From: DASQPR01 sp963797605
Lineage (GTDB): Bacteria > Actinomycetota > Actinomycetes > Mycobacteriales > Micromonosporaceae
Direction of reading: 5' to 3'
DNA length: 64,000 nt
Assembly: GCA_963797605.1 (NCBI GenBank)
Contig: CAWCPX010000009.1
Span: forward strand, 248,001-312,000
Positions 28,873-37,415 of this stretch are shown piece by piece. Numbering within the stretch: the stretch's first letter is position 1; each line of letters opens with the position of its first letter. The position numbers and the translations under genes were made by a program. The notes beneath the pieces are model-generated. The model was not told the DNA's origin. It did not search any database and worked only from the letters and a program-made list of their open reading frames with translations.

Positions 28873-30225
28873 CGCGCGTACGGCGACCGACTCGACCGCG
28901 CGCAACAGCTCCTCGGCCCGCTCGGGAGCCAGGAAATGGCTGTCGACGTGGACCATCAACTCGACGGCGTCGTCGACCTCGTCGACTTTCACGAACAGCC
29001 GTGACGACGGCGTATCCTGCGCGTGCGTCCACCGGAAGCTCGTCCGGGTGACGGCGTCGCGGATCTCGCCCGGCGTCGCGACCGGTCCACCGGGGGCCGA
29101 CGGTCGCCGGTCGTTGAGGTTGCAGTCGATGTCGAGCCCGGGCCCCCGATCCGCGACGACGCGGCCGATCAGCTCGTCGAGGAGCGTCCGGTCGTAGTAC
29201 GCGTACTTGTACGCGGTCATGGTGGCCCGCTGCGTGCGTTCGGCGACGTCGTCGAAGGATCCACCGGTCGTGTCGATCACGCACAGGCCGTGCTGCGACA
29301 CCGGGCTGACCACGTCGGCGAGACCGGGCCGGAACCGGTTGCTGACCACCGGCCGCACCGGGAAGGCGGTGACGCCGGTGATCCGGGTGAAGGCGAGCGC
29401 GTACACGGTCGTGAGCACGGCGGCGGAACTCAGCCCGGTGCGCGCGGCCGCCGCCGGCAACGCCATCGCCAGGGCTCGCGACCGGAGCACGCCGGTGTGG
29501 TGACGGGGTTGGCGTGGGCCGGCGAGCGCGCCGAGGTCCAGTGGTGGCATCGCGCGCAGGAGAGCGTCCCAGTGTCGCAGTGCCGCCGTGTTCTGTCTTT
29601 GTCCCGGTGGGGACGCCTGCCATCGGGCCTGGTCGAGTGGTTGGGTGCCGCCCGCGGGCGTGGTGACCCGGGCCGGGACCTCGCGCATCATGATCGCGCC
29701 GCCGACGCCGTCGATGGCGAAGTGCGACATGAGCGAGGCCATGTGGGTGCAGGCCGCGCCGTCGCGGATCACGGCCATGCGGACCGGCCACCCGGCGCCG
29801 TGGTCGAAGGGGAGTTTGCGGAAGGTCTGGCAGACCGATTCGGCGACGCGCCTCGGGTCGCGGCCGGCGGCATCGACGATGTCGAGCCCGATCGTGCCCT
29901 CACCGGCGACGACCTGCGTCGGGGCACCGTCGGTGTCGGTGCCGACGCGGGTGCGCATCGCCGGGTAGCGGCTCATCAGATAGCGCAGTTCGGCGCCGAC
30001 GGCCGCCTCGGTGGTGCCCGGCGACAGCGGGATCACACCGCCGGTGGGCAGCGCTGTTTCGAGTTTGCGCATGGTCGTGAGGATGTCGAGTTGCCCCCAC
30101 GACAGCGGGCCGCTGCCGGCACCGGCGCCGGTGAAGGTCACGTCGACGCGGTCGGCCACGGTGTAGTCGATCGTCGCCAGCGGTGTGCCGTCGCGTTCGG
30201 CCGCGCCGTGATCAGCGGTGATCAT
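28864..30225 (-). CDS. stand-alone condensation/acyltransferase-fold protein
   Basis: 453 residues from ATG 30225, with GAGGAG upstream. MSHFAIDGVGGAIM near residue 170 fits the H-x-x-x-D-G active-site motif of NRPS condensation domains and related PapA/WES-type acyltransferases. LSWGQLDIL near residue 35 corresponds to the C1 motif, and SNRFRPGLADVV near residue 300 to the usual N-R-x-R-x-E-x...G region. No carrier or adenylation domain is nearby, so it may esterify or amidate a free acyl acceptor. The product is unknown. Confidence 0.7.
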   Translation of the reverse strand: MITADHGAAERDGTPLATIDYTVADRVDVTFTGAGAGSGPLSWGQLDILTTMRKLETALPTGGVIPLSPGTTEAAVGAELRYLMSRYPAMRTRVGTDTDGAPTQVVAGEGTIGLDIVDAAGRDPRRVAESVCQTFRKLPFDHGAGWPVRMAVIRDGAACTHMASLMSHFAIDGVGGAIMMREVPARVTTPAGGTQPLDQARWQASPPGQRQNTAALRHWDALLRAMPPLDLGALAGPRQPRHHTGVLRSRALAMALPAAAARTGLSSAAVLTTVYALAFTRITGVTAFPVRPVVSNRFRPGLADVVSPVSQHGLCVIDTTGGSFDDVAERTQRATMTAYKYAYYDRTLLDELIGRVVADRGPGLDIDCNLNDRRPSAPGGPVATPGEIRDAVTRTSFRWTHAQDTPSSRLFVKVDEVDDAVELMVHVDSHFLAPERAEELLRAVESVAVRAAG

Positions 30226-30297
30226 CGCGATCTGTCTCCTCACGCGGTCAAGCTGCGCAGCGGGCAGCCATACATCGACGGACGTGACTGTAAACGA

Positions 30298-31284
30298 TCA
30301 GAGCGGTCCGGTCGACTCCCGGATCGTGAGGTGCGTGGGCAACACGACCTTGCGGCGCACGGCCTGGGGTGTCGTCTCGTTGAGACGCGAGAGCAGCATC
30401 GCGACCGCGACCTGGCCGGCGCGTTCGATCGGGGCGGTCAGCGTGGTCAGCGGCGGGTGGCAGAAGTCGGCGCCGAACATGTCGTCGCAGCCGACGATGG
30501 ACATGTCGCCGGGCACGCGTATTCCGCGTTCGTGCAGCCGGCTGAGCATGCCGATGGCGAGCATGTCGTTGAACGCCACACACGCCGAGGCACCGGTGTT
30601 CAGCAGCGCGTCGGCCGCGGCGGACCCGGACGGCCGGGAGGCCCGGAACGGCCCGATCTTCGTCGCCGGCAGGTCGTGGCGGGTCATCGCGGCGCGCATC
30701 GCCCGCCACCGGGCCTCGTTGGCCCACGACGTCGCCGGACCGGACACGTAGACGATTTGCGAGTGCCCGAGCGACACCAGGTGCTCGACCGCCTGCGTCA
30801 CGCCGTCGGGGCTGTCGATGACGACGCTCTGCACCCCGGCGACGTTGCGGTTCACCGTGACGATCGGCAACTCCGCGGCGATGCGGGTGAGCCCGACGTC
30901 CGACAGCCGGGACGCGGCCAGGATCGCGCCGTCGATCGACCGCCGCATCTTGTGCAGCAGATGGTTCTCCAACTCGGCGGAGTCTTCGCTGTCGATGAGC
31001 AGTTGCGCGTAACCCGCCGCTTTCAGCTGCTGCTGCGCACCCCGGATCAGTCCGAAGTAGAACGGGTTCGTCACGTCGGAGACGAGCACCGCGATGGTTT
31101 CCGTGCGCCCGGAGGTCAGAGCCCGGGCCTGCGTGTTCGGCACATAATTGAGTTCGCGGGCCGCGGCCTCAATGCGTTCGCGGGTGACCGAGTTGACCCG
31201 GCCGGGGCGGCTGAGGGCACGCGACACCGTGGACGCGGCGACGCCCGTCGCCGCGGCCACGTCATGGATGGTCACGCGTTTCAC
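30298..31284 (-). CDS. LacI-family transcriptional regulator
   Basis: 328 residues from GTG 31284, giving MKRVTIHDVAAATGVAASTVSRAL, the LacI helix-turn-helix and hinge helix; longer starts only add an unlikely leader. The periplasmic-binding-like ligand domain follows, with TIAVLVSDVTNPFYFGLIRG, CVAFNDMLAIGML and DMSIVGCDDM. It is divergent from the TIM-barrel/Gfo-Idh operon. Repeats of acttggcaac in the 133-bp gap look like its operators, so it probably represses that operon until a sugar or polyol binds. Confidence 0.9.
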   Translation of the reverse strand: MKRVTIHDVAAATGVAASTVSRALSRPGRVNSVTRERIEAAARELNYVPNTQARALTSGRTETIAVLVSDVTNPFYFGLIRGAQQQLKAAGYAQLLIDSEDSAELENHLLHKMRRSIDGAILAASRLSDVGLTRIAAELPIVTVNRNVAGVQSVVIDSPDGVTQAVEHLVSLGHSQIVYVSGPATSWANEARWRAMRAAMTRHDLPATKIGPFRASRPSGSAAADALLNTGASACVAFNDMLAIGMLSRLHERGIRVPGDMSIVGCDDMFGADFCHPPLTTLTAPIERAGQVAVAMLLSRLNETTPQAVRRKVVLPTHLTIRESTGPL

Positions 31285-31301
31285 GAGACCCACAAGACCA
31301 A

Positions 31302-31330
31302 ACTTGGCAACACTTGGCAACCGATTGCCG
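31302..31330. promoter_or_regulatory. putative LacI-type operators
   Basis: acttggcaac occurs twice in tandem (31302-31311, 31312-31321). The second copy forms an imperfect dyad TTGGCAA-ccga-TTGCCGC with the bases after it. LacI-family sites are typically such dyads. The position just upstream of the lacI-type gene and divergent from the sugar operon supports autoregulation. Confidence 0.55.
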
Positions 31331-31417
31331 CAATGTTTTCGCCATTGATACGTTCCGCGTTGATCAGTGACACTTGATCACCCGGCCGACCAGCGGCCGC
31401 ACCGCGGGCGGAGCGAC

Positions 31418-32249
31418 ATGACAACCTGGCACCTGTCCGGATTCGGCGACGAGATCGACGCCGACCCGGCCATCCAACTGAGCGTGCTGTCCGCGCTCGG
31501 CGCCCGGCACATCGAAGTGCGCAGCGCATGGGACACGAACATCGTCGACATGACCACCGAGCAGTTCGACGCCTTCGCCGGTCACCTCAAAGACCGCGAC
31601 ATGGCCGTGTCCGCGATCGCGTCCCCGATCGGCAAGGTCGACATCACCACCGACCCCGACCACGAGGCGCACCGGCTCGGCGCGCGCGATCACGGCCGCG
31701 CACCGCTTCGACGCCCGCTACATCCGCGATCTTCTCGTTCTACCGGCCGACGGCGTACCGGTCGAGGCGATCCGCGACGACGTGCTCACCCGGATGTCCG
31801 CGCTCGCCGACCTCGCCGCCCGCAACGACGTCGTGCTGGTCCACGAGAACGAGAAAGACATCTACGGCGACATACCGGCCCGGGTCCTCGACCTGATCGA
31901 ATCCGTCGGATCCGACGCCCTCCGGGTCGCCTGGGACAACGCCAACTACGTGCAGGTCGGCGTGCGGCCCTACACCGACGGATACGCCATGCTCCGGCCC
32001 TACCTCGAATATCTCCAGGTCAAAGACGCTTTGATGGGTACGGGTGAGGTCGTGCCGGCCGGCGAGGGCGACGGTGAGCTCTGCGAAACCGTGACCGCGC
32101 TCCGCGACGACGGATACACCGGCTTCGCCTCCCTCGAACCGCACCTCGCGATCCAGCACGGCCTCGGCGGCTTCTCCGGGCCGGCCGCGTTCGGTCGCGC
32201 CGCCCGCGCGTTCGCCGCCCTCACCGGCGAGATCGGGGTGAGAGATCGT
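31418..32249 (+). CDS. sugar phosphate isomerase/epimerase-like TIM barrel, frame-disrupted
   Basis: ATG 31418: MTTWHLSGFGDEI, then the xylose-isomerase-like barrel (HIEVRSAWDTNI, SAIASPIGKVDI, VLVHENEKDIYGD, RVAWDNANYVQVG, YLQVKDAL, GFASLEPHL). VHENE, WDNAN, QVKD and LEPH carry the usual metal ligands. Three wobble-position indels (Leu ct[cg], Arg cg[cg], Pro cc_) near 31677-31757 are the only breaks. No stop occurs before the mini-ORF repeat at 32250, so the open frame runs through it into the next gene. Either a stop was lost to another such indel or the proteins are fused. Likely acts on a keto-sugar or inositol derivative. Confidence 0.75.
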
Positions 32250-32312
32250 ATGAGCGAGATCGTCGTAGCGAAAATGTGGAGCAGACCCGCGCCCTGCGAA
32301 GCGGGGGCGGGC
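32250..32312 (+). repeat. diverged fourth copy of the 65-nt mini-ORF repeat
   Basis: This 63-bp segment begins ATGAGCGAG and ends gcgaagcgggggcgggc, directly before the ATGA at the Gfo/Idh start. It matches the tandem repeat at 38762-38956: the first nine bases are identical and the last 28 differ at one base. It is two bases shorter, which puts the upstream ATG in frame with the downstream gene instead of with a TGA. Confidence 0.85.
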
Positions 32313-33411
32313 ATGACCCTGTCCGTAGCGATCATCGGTGCCGGGATCATCGGCGACAACCACGCCAAAGCCATCCTGCTGCACCCCGAACTCACGGTCA
32401 CCGCAGTCGTCGACCCGCGATCTGGCCGCCGCCGAACGCCTCGCGCGCGCCGGCATCGACCCGACCCCGGCCGTGTTCGACGACACTGCCCGACGCGCTC
32501 GCGGCCGGCGGATCGACATCGTCGTCATCACGAGCCCGAGCGGCACCCACGGCCCGCTGGCCGAGATCGCGCTCGGGGCCGGCGTACACCTGGTGATCGA
32601 AAAGCCGTTGGACGCCTCCCTGGCGGCCTCGCGCCGGATCGCGGACGCGCGCCGGCGCGCAGGCACAGTGGTCAGACGGTGTCGGTCATCTGCCAGCACC
32701 GGTTCGACCCGGCCAGCGTCGCCGTCGCCAACGCGGTCACCAGCGGGCCTTCGGCCGGATCACGTCCGCCGTCGCGTCCGTCGCGTGGTGGCGCGGCCAG
32801 GACTACTACGACTCCGCCGGCTGGCGCGGCACCTGGGAGCAGGACGGCGGGGGAGCGACGATGAACCAGGGCGTACACACCGTCGACCTGCTGCTCTGGC
32901 TTCTCGGCCGGCCCGTCGAGGTGTTCGCGCACACCGCCGTGCTCGCCCACGAACGCATCGAGGTCGAAGACGTCGCCGTCGCCACCGTGCGCTTCGCCTC
33001 CGGCGCCCTGGCCGTGCTGCACGCGACCACGGCCGCCTACCCGGGCTCGCGGTCCGTCTGCAGGTGCACGGATCACCGGGTCCGCGGTCATCCACGACGA
33101 CCAACTCGAATCCTTTTACTCCGCCACGGGTACGGGTAACCGCGCCGCTGACCTCGTGCCCGCCGTCGACATCGCCGGCGCCGCCAAGCCCGCGGACGGG
33201 TTCGTCGTCGGCCACCTGCGCCAGTGGAACGACATCGTCGACGCCATCACCACCGGCCGCGCACCCGGCGTCGCCGTCGGCCGACGCGCTGCTGGACGTC
33301 GCGTTCGTGAAGTCGATGTACCTGTCCGAACACCTCGGACGCCCGATCAACGTCGACGCCGTGCTCGCCGGGGAGCTCGACGACGATCTCAAGGCGGTCG
33401 AACAATCGTAA
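32313..33411 (+). CDS. Gfo/Idh/MocA-family dehydrogenase, frame-disrupted
   Basis: ATG 32313: MTLSVAIIGAGIIGDNHAKAIL is the NAD(P) fold. It is followed by DIVVITSPSGTHGPLAEIAL and GVHLVIEKPLDASLA, the conserved E-K-P. GGGATMNQGVHTVDLLLWLLG carries the H-x-x-D active-site region. About nine wobble-position indels (Pro cc[gc], Thr ac[tg], several Gly gg_, Val gt[cg] and others) interrupt it; restored, it is about 365 residues. It starts at the end of the mini-ORF repeat and is followed 11 bp later by a second TIM-barrel gene. Likely an NAD(P)-dependent oxidoreductase of a sugar or inositol. Confidence 0.8.
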
Positions 33412-33422
33412 GGAGCACGCCC

Positions 33423-34257
33423 GTGAAGTTCTCCGTCTTCACCGCCTCCACACCGCAGTGGTCGCCCCAGGAAACCGTGACCCACCTCGCCGAACAGGGC
33501 TGGGACGGGGTCGAATGGCGCGTCACCGACCAGGAGACCGCGCCGGAGCCAGGGTTCTGGGCCGGCAACCGGGCCACCTGGCCACTGACCGGCATGGAGG
33601 CGCACCTGCCGGAGATCGCGCACATGACACGGGCCGCCGGGCTGGAGATGTCCGCGCTCGGCGGCTACGTGCCGTGTTTCGACCGCGACAACGTCGAACG
33701 GATGCTCGCCGCGACCGCCGCGCTCGGGGCCGGGCGGGTCCGGGTGACGATGCCGAAACTCGGCACGGCGCACCTATCGGGACCTGTTCGACCAGGCCCG
33801 CGAGGACATGCGGTGGGCCGCCGGGCGCGCCGAACACCACGGCGTGAGCGCGGTCGTGGAGTTGCACCACGGCACCATCACCGCGTCCGCGTCAGCGGCC
33901 ATGCGCCTGGTGGAGAGCCTCGATCCTCGTCACGTCGGGGTCATCCACGACATCGGCAACCTCATCATCGAAGGACACGAGCAGCCGCTGGCGGCGTTCG
34001 AGATGCTGGGGGAGTACCTCGCCCACGTACACGTGAAAAACGTCGCCTGGCAGCCGTCGGGTTCCCGGCCGGACGGCTCGACGATGTGGCGGGAGCAGTG
34101 GGCGCCGCTGCGCGACGGGCAGGCCGACATCAGCGGCTACATCGAGGCGCTACGGCGATTCGGGTACGACGGCTGGGTCACCGTCGAAGACTTCTCGACC
34201 GAACTGCCGTTGGCGGAGCGTACGAAAGACAATCTGGCCTATCTCAGGTCGTTGTAG
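33423..34257 (+). CDS. second xylose-isomerase-like TIM barrel protein, one frame break
   Basis: GTG 33423: MKFSVFTASTPQWSPQETVTHL, then GWDGVEWRV, MTRAAGLEMSALGGYV, VVELHHGTITAS, VIHDIGNLIIEG, HVHVKNVAW and DGWVTVEDFS. The E-L, HDIGN, HVK and E-D ligand positions of the AP-endonuclease-2/inosose-isomerase fold are present. One inserted base (Ala gc[gc] near 33770) is a wobble doublet. About 278 residues. Together with the first barrel and the Gfo/Idh enzyme it forms a three-gene catabolic set typical of inositol or keto-sugar breakdown. The 3' end overlaps the convergent phosphatase by 14 nt. Confidence 0.8.
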
Positions 34258-35041
34258 ACGGCAGAAGGTTCGTTCGCAGGCCGGCGCCGTCAGCGTTCAG
34301 GCCCAGGTCCAGAAACGCGTCAAAGGTGCCGTACATCGACTTGACCTCGTCGAACGCCGCGCTGAGGTAGCCGGACCGCGCCTCCATCAGCGGCATGATC
34401 GGGTCGAGGTCGGGGATCACGTCGCTGAGCGCGGCCAGCAACACGTCACGGGTCACGGCGCCGCGGCCGGTGTTGAACCGCTCGTTGGTCAGCAGGTAGT
34501 CGGCGAACACGGTGTCCTCGTCGACGCCGAGCGCCGTCAGCACGATCGCGGACAGCCAGCCGGTGCGGTCCTTGCCGGCGGCGCAGTGGAAGAACAGCGG
34601 CACGTCGTCGGGACCGGCGATGAGCCGCAGCGCCTCCGCGAACTGGGCCCGGGACGCGTCGTCGGCCACGAACGACCGGTACATGTCGGTCATCATCCGC
34701 TCCGACGTCTCAGCCGTCACCGGCTCATCGCCGTCGGACATCAGGACCGCCGCGATGATCGTGCCGGAGACGTCCCCGATCGGCAGGTGCACGCGTGGCG
34801 CCGTCCACCGGGACAGGCCGAACCGCTCGATCTCGGCATCGCCCCGCAGATCGATCACCCGCCGGATGCCGAGCGCGCCGAGGACCGCGAGGTCGTCATC
34901 GGTCGCCGTCACCGGAGCGTCGGAGCGGAACAGCACACCGGCACGTACGCGTTCCCCGGTCAGGGTCGGATATCCGCCCAGGTCCCGGGCGTTCGGAAGG
35001 CCGGCGAGGCCCAGGTCCCGCCCGTACACGACATCGGTCAT
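34244..35041 (-). CDS. tyrosine-protein phosphatase (PTP/DSP-like)
   Basis: 265 residues. The P-loop FFHCAAGKDRTGW near residue 150 has the invariant Cys, Arg and Gly of C-x5-R phosphatases. It is preceded by LPNARDLGGYPT and RVIDLRGDAEI, the usual opening of the actinobacterial Tyr/phosphoinositide phosphatase group (MptpB-like). A C-terminal helical part, about residues 190-260, completes the family length. No signal peptide. Role: dephosphorylation of phosphotyrosine or phosphoinositide; target unknown. Confidence 0.9.
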   Translation of the reverse strand: MTDVVYGRDLGLAGLPNARDLGGYPTLTGERVRAGVLFRSDAPVTATDDDLAVLGALGIRRVIDLRGDAEIERFGLSRWTAPRVHLPIGDVSGTIIAAVLMSDGDEPVTAETSERMMTDMYRSFVADDASRAQFAEALRLIAGPDDVPLFFHCAAGKDRTGWLSAIVLTALGVDEDTVFADYLLTNERFNTGRGAVTRDVLLAALSDVIPDLDPIMPLMEARSGYLSAAFDEVKSMYGTFDAFLDLGLNADGAGLRTNLLPSTTT

Positions 35042-35276
35042 GGTGGCATTGTCGCTGCTCGGACCGGGTGTGCGCGGCCGAAAAGCGGGGTCGCGTGATC
35101 CGACTCACGCACCGTGACAGCGTGGTCTGCGGCACACAGCGGGACGGTTTCGGCGGTCGCGGACGCATCCTGTTTGGGCGCTGAGGGCGATTTGCCAGGT
35201 CATCGGGCGTGCTCATCGCGGCCTTCGGATGAACCCCGGGTGTCCGCGACGTGATCCAGAGGCACAAGATCGGTAG

Positions 35277-36383
35277 GTGCTCACCCCTTACCGGTCGGCC
35301 AGTAAGACGGCGATCGATGCACCGACCCTCAGGCAGCCGCTGCCGCCGGCACCCCGGCAGACTCGCGTCCGACCCCGGCCGCTGCCCGAGGTCCTGCTCG
35401 TCGCCGCCCTGTTCATGGCCTACAAACTCGGCCGGATCGTCGCCGACGGGCACGTCGCCCGGGCCTATCGCAACGCCCGATCCGTCTGGCACGTCGAGCG
35501 GCTCCTGCGGCTGCCGAGCGAGGTCGACGTCCAGCACGCGCTGCTCGGCAACGACGTGCTGATCCGGGTCGCGAACTGCTACTACGCCTACGTCCACTTC
35601 CCGGCGACGATCGCGTTCCTGCTCTACATCTACATCCGGCGCCCCATGCACTACCTCTGGCTGCGACGGGTCATGGCACTCGTGACCACGTTCGCGCTCG
35701 CGACACACGTGCTGTTCCCGCTGGCGCCGCCCCGCATGCTCGTCGGCGTCGGACTCGTCGACACGGCGGCCCGCTACGGCCCCTCGGTCTACGGCTCACC
35801 GAGCACCGACACCCTCTCGAACCAGTACGCCGCGATGCCGTCGCTGCACGTCGGATGGGCCCTGATCGTCGCGATGGGCCTGATCGTCACGGCCCGGTCC
35901 CGGTGGCGGTGGTTGTGGCTGTTCTACCCGGCGACCACGTACGTCGTCGTGCTCGGCACCGCGAACCACTACTGGGCGGACGGTTTCGTCGTGATCGCGC
36001 TCGTCGGTGTCGCCCTGCTCGTCTTCCCGCGGCCGGCGTCGTCGCACCCGGTCGCCGCGCCGCGGAGGTTCAACAGGTGCGCCGGTCGGGTATCACGGCG
36101 CCATGGCGACGTGGGAGTACGGCGAGTTGATCGCGGAGTCGGTGTCGATCTCCGACGAAGGCGTTTGGGTCACGCAGACCGCGCTGACGTGGCACGGACC
36201 GAAGGGCGGCTCGAAAGCCGTGCCGGGCTCGGTCGTGTCGGGGTTGAACCGCCTCGGCGCGAACGACTGGGAAGTCAGCGGCATGAGCCGCAACCAGATC
36301 CAGGACAAGTTCCAGATCAGGGCGGTCACGACCTACCTGATGAAGCGGCCGGTACGCAAGCGGCTGCGACGCGACCTGGGTGA
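35277..36383 (+). CDS. PAP2-superfamily membrane phosphatase/transferase (inositol phosphate type)
   Basis: From GTG 35277 (weak start), about six membrane segments. Helix pairs are followed by APPRML near residue 150, AAMPSLHVGWALI (PAP2 motif 2, S-L-H) and YVVVLGTANHYWADGFVV (motif 3, N-H-Y-x-x-D). This layout matches the AUR1/inositol-phosphorylceramide-synthase-like branch found in actinobacteria. The last 95 codons of the frame lie over the next gene and are Arg/Gly-rich and implausible, so the real end is probably near 36060-36100, with the stop lost or the frame shifted. Likely works on a lipid phosphate in the membrane. Confidence 0.75.
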   Translation: MLTPYRSASKTAIDAPTLRQPLPPAPRQTRVRPRPLPEVLLVAALFMAYKLGRIVADGHVARAYRNARSVWHVERLLRLPSEVDVQHALLGNDVLIRVANCYYAYVHFPATIAFLLYIYIRRPMHYLWLRRVMALVTTFALATHVLFPLAPPRMLVGVGLVDTAARYGPSVYGSPSTDTLSNQYAAMPSLHVGWALIVAMGLIVTARSRWRWLWLFYPATTYVVVLGTANHYWADGFVVIALVGVALLVFPRPASSHPVAAPRRFNRCAGRVSRRHGDVGVRRVDRGVGVDLRRRRLGHADRADVARTEGRLESRAGLGRVGVEPPRRERLGSQRHEPQPDPGQVPDQGGHDLPDEAAGTQAAATRPG

Positions 36384-36396
36384 GCCGGGCGCCTAA
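36103..36396 (+). CDS. small DUF4177-like protein
   Basis: 97 residues from ATG 36103. MATWEYGELIAESVSI, then NRLGANDWEVSGM and TTYLMKRPV, resemble the small WEY...LN.LG..GWE..G proteins often filed as DUF4177. The domain is a single beta-alpha-beta unit of unknown role. It overlaps the C-terminal part of the PAP2 frame, and its composition says it is the real gene there. Its TAA overlaps the stop of the convergent dioxygenase gene by four bases. Confidence 0.6.
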   Translation: MATWEYGELIAESVSISDEGVWVTQTALTWHGPKGGSKAVPGSVVSGLNRLGANDWEVSGMSRNQIQDKFQIRAVTTYLMKRPVRKRLRRDLGEPGA

Positions 36397-37148
36397 GTCG
36401 GGCTTTGCCGGAGCGTGTGGGCCGCGAACCACCGCTCCGGATCCTGGCCGCCCACGAACCCCAGGTATTCGCTCGCCGCCGCCACCCCCGCGAGCCGCCG
36501 CAACTGAGGCGACAGCGCCGCCAGACCGTCAACCCCGGTGGCGAGGATGTGGTTGTCGCCCGGTCGCAGCCACGGCGCGATGTGCTCGCAAATGAGGGCC
36601 CGCCGCGTCGCCCGCGACCGATTCGCGCCGGCGTGGTGCCACAGCCGTCCGCTGTAGACGAGCACACTGCCCGCCGGCATCACGACCGGCACGAACTCGT
36701 CGGCGCTCGGACGGCGACCCGCCGGCCAGGTGTGGCTGCCGGGCACGATCATCGTCGCGCCGTTGTCGGGGGTGAAGTCGTCGAGCGCCCAGATCGTGTT
36801 GAGTTCGACGTCGCGGTCGCGGGGGAGCGGGTAGGCGCCGGCGTCGAAGTGTCTCATCTGCGCGCCCTGACCCGGGTCGACGGCGCTGAGCAGCAACATG
36901 CCGAACTGGTAGACGTCGCCGAGCACCTCGGAAACCCGGCGGTGAATCTCCGGGTGGGTCAGCAGCGGCTCGAACGAGCCGAGCTTGTTGAGCAGCGAAT
37001 ACACCCGCCGGGTACGCCGACCGTCGAAGTCGTTGTCGCTCCACGCGGCATCGCGCAGGAGATCGTCGGCGTGGACCTGGGCGGCGGCGAGCGTGGCCCC
37101 GTCGAGGAGCCCATCCAGCACGACGAATCCGTCTTCCACGCCGGGCAC
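36393..37148 (-). CDS. PhyH-family Fe(II)/2-oxoglutarate dioxygenase
   Basis: 251 residues from GTG 37148; GTG 37139 is an alternative. GFVVLDGLLDGATLAAAQ is the usual opening. MRHFDAGAYPL supplies the H-x-D metal ligands, LWHHAGANRS the distal His, and RRALICEH the Arg that binds 2-oxoglutarate. GATMIVPGSH is also conserved. Such enzymes hydroxylate or halogenate small molecules; phytanoyl-CoA-type and natural-product members share this fold. No biosynthetic neighbours give a substrate. The 114-bp repeat lies upstream of its start. Confidence 0.85.
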   Translation of the reverse strand: MPGVEDGFVVLDGLLDGATLAAAQVHADDLLRDAAWSDNDFDGRRTRRVYSLLNKLGSFEPLLTHPEIHRRVSEVLGDVYQFGMLLLSAVDPGQGAQMRHFDAGAYPLPRDRDVELNTIWALDDFTPDNGATMIVPGSHTWPAGRRPSADEFVPVVMPAGSVLVYSGRLWHHAGANRSRATRRALICEHIAPWLRPGDNHILATGVDGLAALSPQLRRLAGVAAASEYLGFVGGQDPERWFAAHTLRQSPT

Positions 37149-37206
37149 TCTAACCCGACTGGTGTCGCCGTCCGCACCCACGGACTCCTCCGCCGTTCTC
37201 GGGCGC

Positions 37207-37320
37207 GACACGCTTGGTCGACACGCCGACCGGCCGCGGATTTCCGACGTCAGCGTTGTCTCGGCGCCCCAACGGTGACAGTGGTGTCGGAGTTCCGAGC
37301 GTTGGCGTGTCGACACGCGG
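37207..37320. repeat. 114-bp repeat element, copy 1
   Basis: Begins gacacgcttggtcgacacgc and ends ggcgtgtcgacacgcgg. TCGACACGCC near the left edge is repeated inverted near the right. A same-length relative lies at 52049-52162. It sits in the 267-bp gap between the divergent PhyH and GNAT genes. No ORF is plausible inside. Confidence 0.65.
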
Positions 37321-37415
37321 CATATCGGGCAGCAGCCTAGATTGACATAATGTGCATTATCGAATCGCGGTGATAATCGGTGGGACGTGGTCGCGTGTTG
37401 TGGGAGGCTGTGCGG

